Shown: positions 63,864-64,000 of the stretch, piece by piece
How positions within the stretch are numbered: the stretch's first letter is position 1
Layout: each line of letters opens with the position of its first letter
NCBI GenBank assembly: GCA_948099385.1
Contig: CANUEZ040000113.1
Location: 5,654,501-5,718,500 of the forward strand
Direction: 5' to 3'
Origin: Fasciola hepatica
Taxonomy: Eukaryota > Platyhelminthes > Trematoda > Plagiorchiida > Fasciolidae
DNA length: 64,000 nt
Program-made: the position numbers and the translations under genes
Notes under the pieces: generated by a model
The model's input: the letters and a program-made list of their open reading frames with translations, nothing else
Told to the model about the DNA's origin: nothing
The model's database searches: none

Positions 63864-64000
63864 ATGATTGACTTTGATGCGATGGTACTGGGCAGATCGC
63901 TTGTTGGAAAACCCACAAACCTCGAATCTGCTGCTGACCTAACTCCAGTGGCTCCACTTCAACAGCATGAACACCAGGGGCAACCGTATCAGCTATGTAT
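63864..64000 (+). CDS. Possible first exon of another gene, cut by the window end
   Basis: An ATG directly preceded by an in-frame TAG opens a frame that stays open for 45 codons to the last base. It reads MIDFDAMVLGRSLVGK, then Leu/Pro/Gln-rich sequence. The composition is protein-like and lacks the Arg/Cys excess of the chance frames around it, but the run is short and I recognise no family. Confidence 0.3.
   Translation, partial: MIDFDAMVLGRSLVGKPTNLESAADLTPVAPLQQHEHQGQPYQLC

Noticed and set aside
1..64000. CRISPR arrays, operons, bacterial promoters or prophage genes
   Set aside because: The window is eukaryotic, with spliced genes and LINEs; no regularly spaced repeats or prokaryotic gene layout are present.

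Overview
This is a eukaryotic, animal-type genomic window: large introns with GT/AG junctions, mid-40s GC by eye, and very dense retroelement debris. A non-schistosome digenean fluke (trematode) is my best guess. The guess rests on the mix of RTE and CR1 LINEs, tRNA-headed SINEs and a hammerhead-like SINE; no single sequence in the window proves it.

Three host genes lie on the + strand. (1) A C2H2 zinc-finger gene whose exons run from 2431 to a stop at 23881; its 5' end is missing and one exon start is uncertain. (2) QTRT1, the catalytic subunit of eukaryotic tRNA-guanine transglycosylase (queuosine tRNA modification), in five exons 27147-38132. (3) PIGB, the GPI-anchor mannosyltransferase 3, in six exons 40248-61641. 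For QTRT1 and PIGB every exon junction I chose joins in phase and the joined protein keeps the family's conserved blocks in order. A short open reading frame at 63864-64000 may be the first exon of a fourth gene. QTRT1 and PIGB act in unrelated pathways, so their adjacency is not functional evidence.

Most of the rest is mobile DNA inside introns. Two nearly complete copies of one RTE-clade LINE are present, at 13736-17554 and 44084-47619; each ends in a GAT-repeat tail and is flanked by a target-site duplication (7 and 12 bp). Older, broken RTE pieces occur at 1-1035 (-), 8640-8930, 10330-11540, 21190-22110, 25590-26780, 40560-41345, 42984-43180, 51170-51790 (-), 59095-59770 and 60690-60900. 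CR1-like LINE remnants lie at 2986-6075 (-) and 19590-20880 (-), and a Jockey-like one at 31080-32070 (-). There is a solo LTR (6136-6566), a GC-rich gag-like relic (35640-36230), a DNA transposon with roughly 330-bp inverted repeats and a truncated transposase (18185-19559), and several tRNA-headed SINEs.

The most unusual signals are a 43-nt hammerhead-ribozyme-like motif on the - strand at 4400-4442, beside a Pol III B box (a layout like the schistosome Sm-alpha SINE); a second hammerhead-like repeat family split by the RTE insertion at 44072/47631; and the long inverted-repeat transposon. Nested insertions let the order of several events be read.
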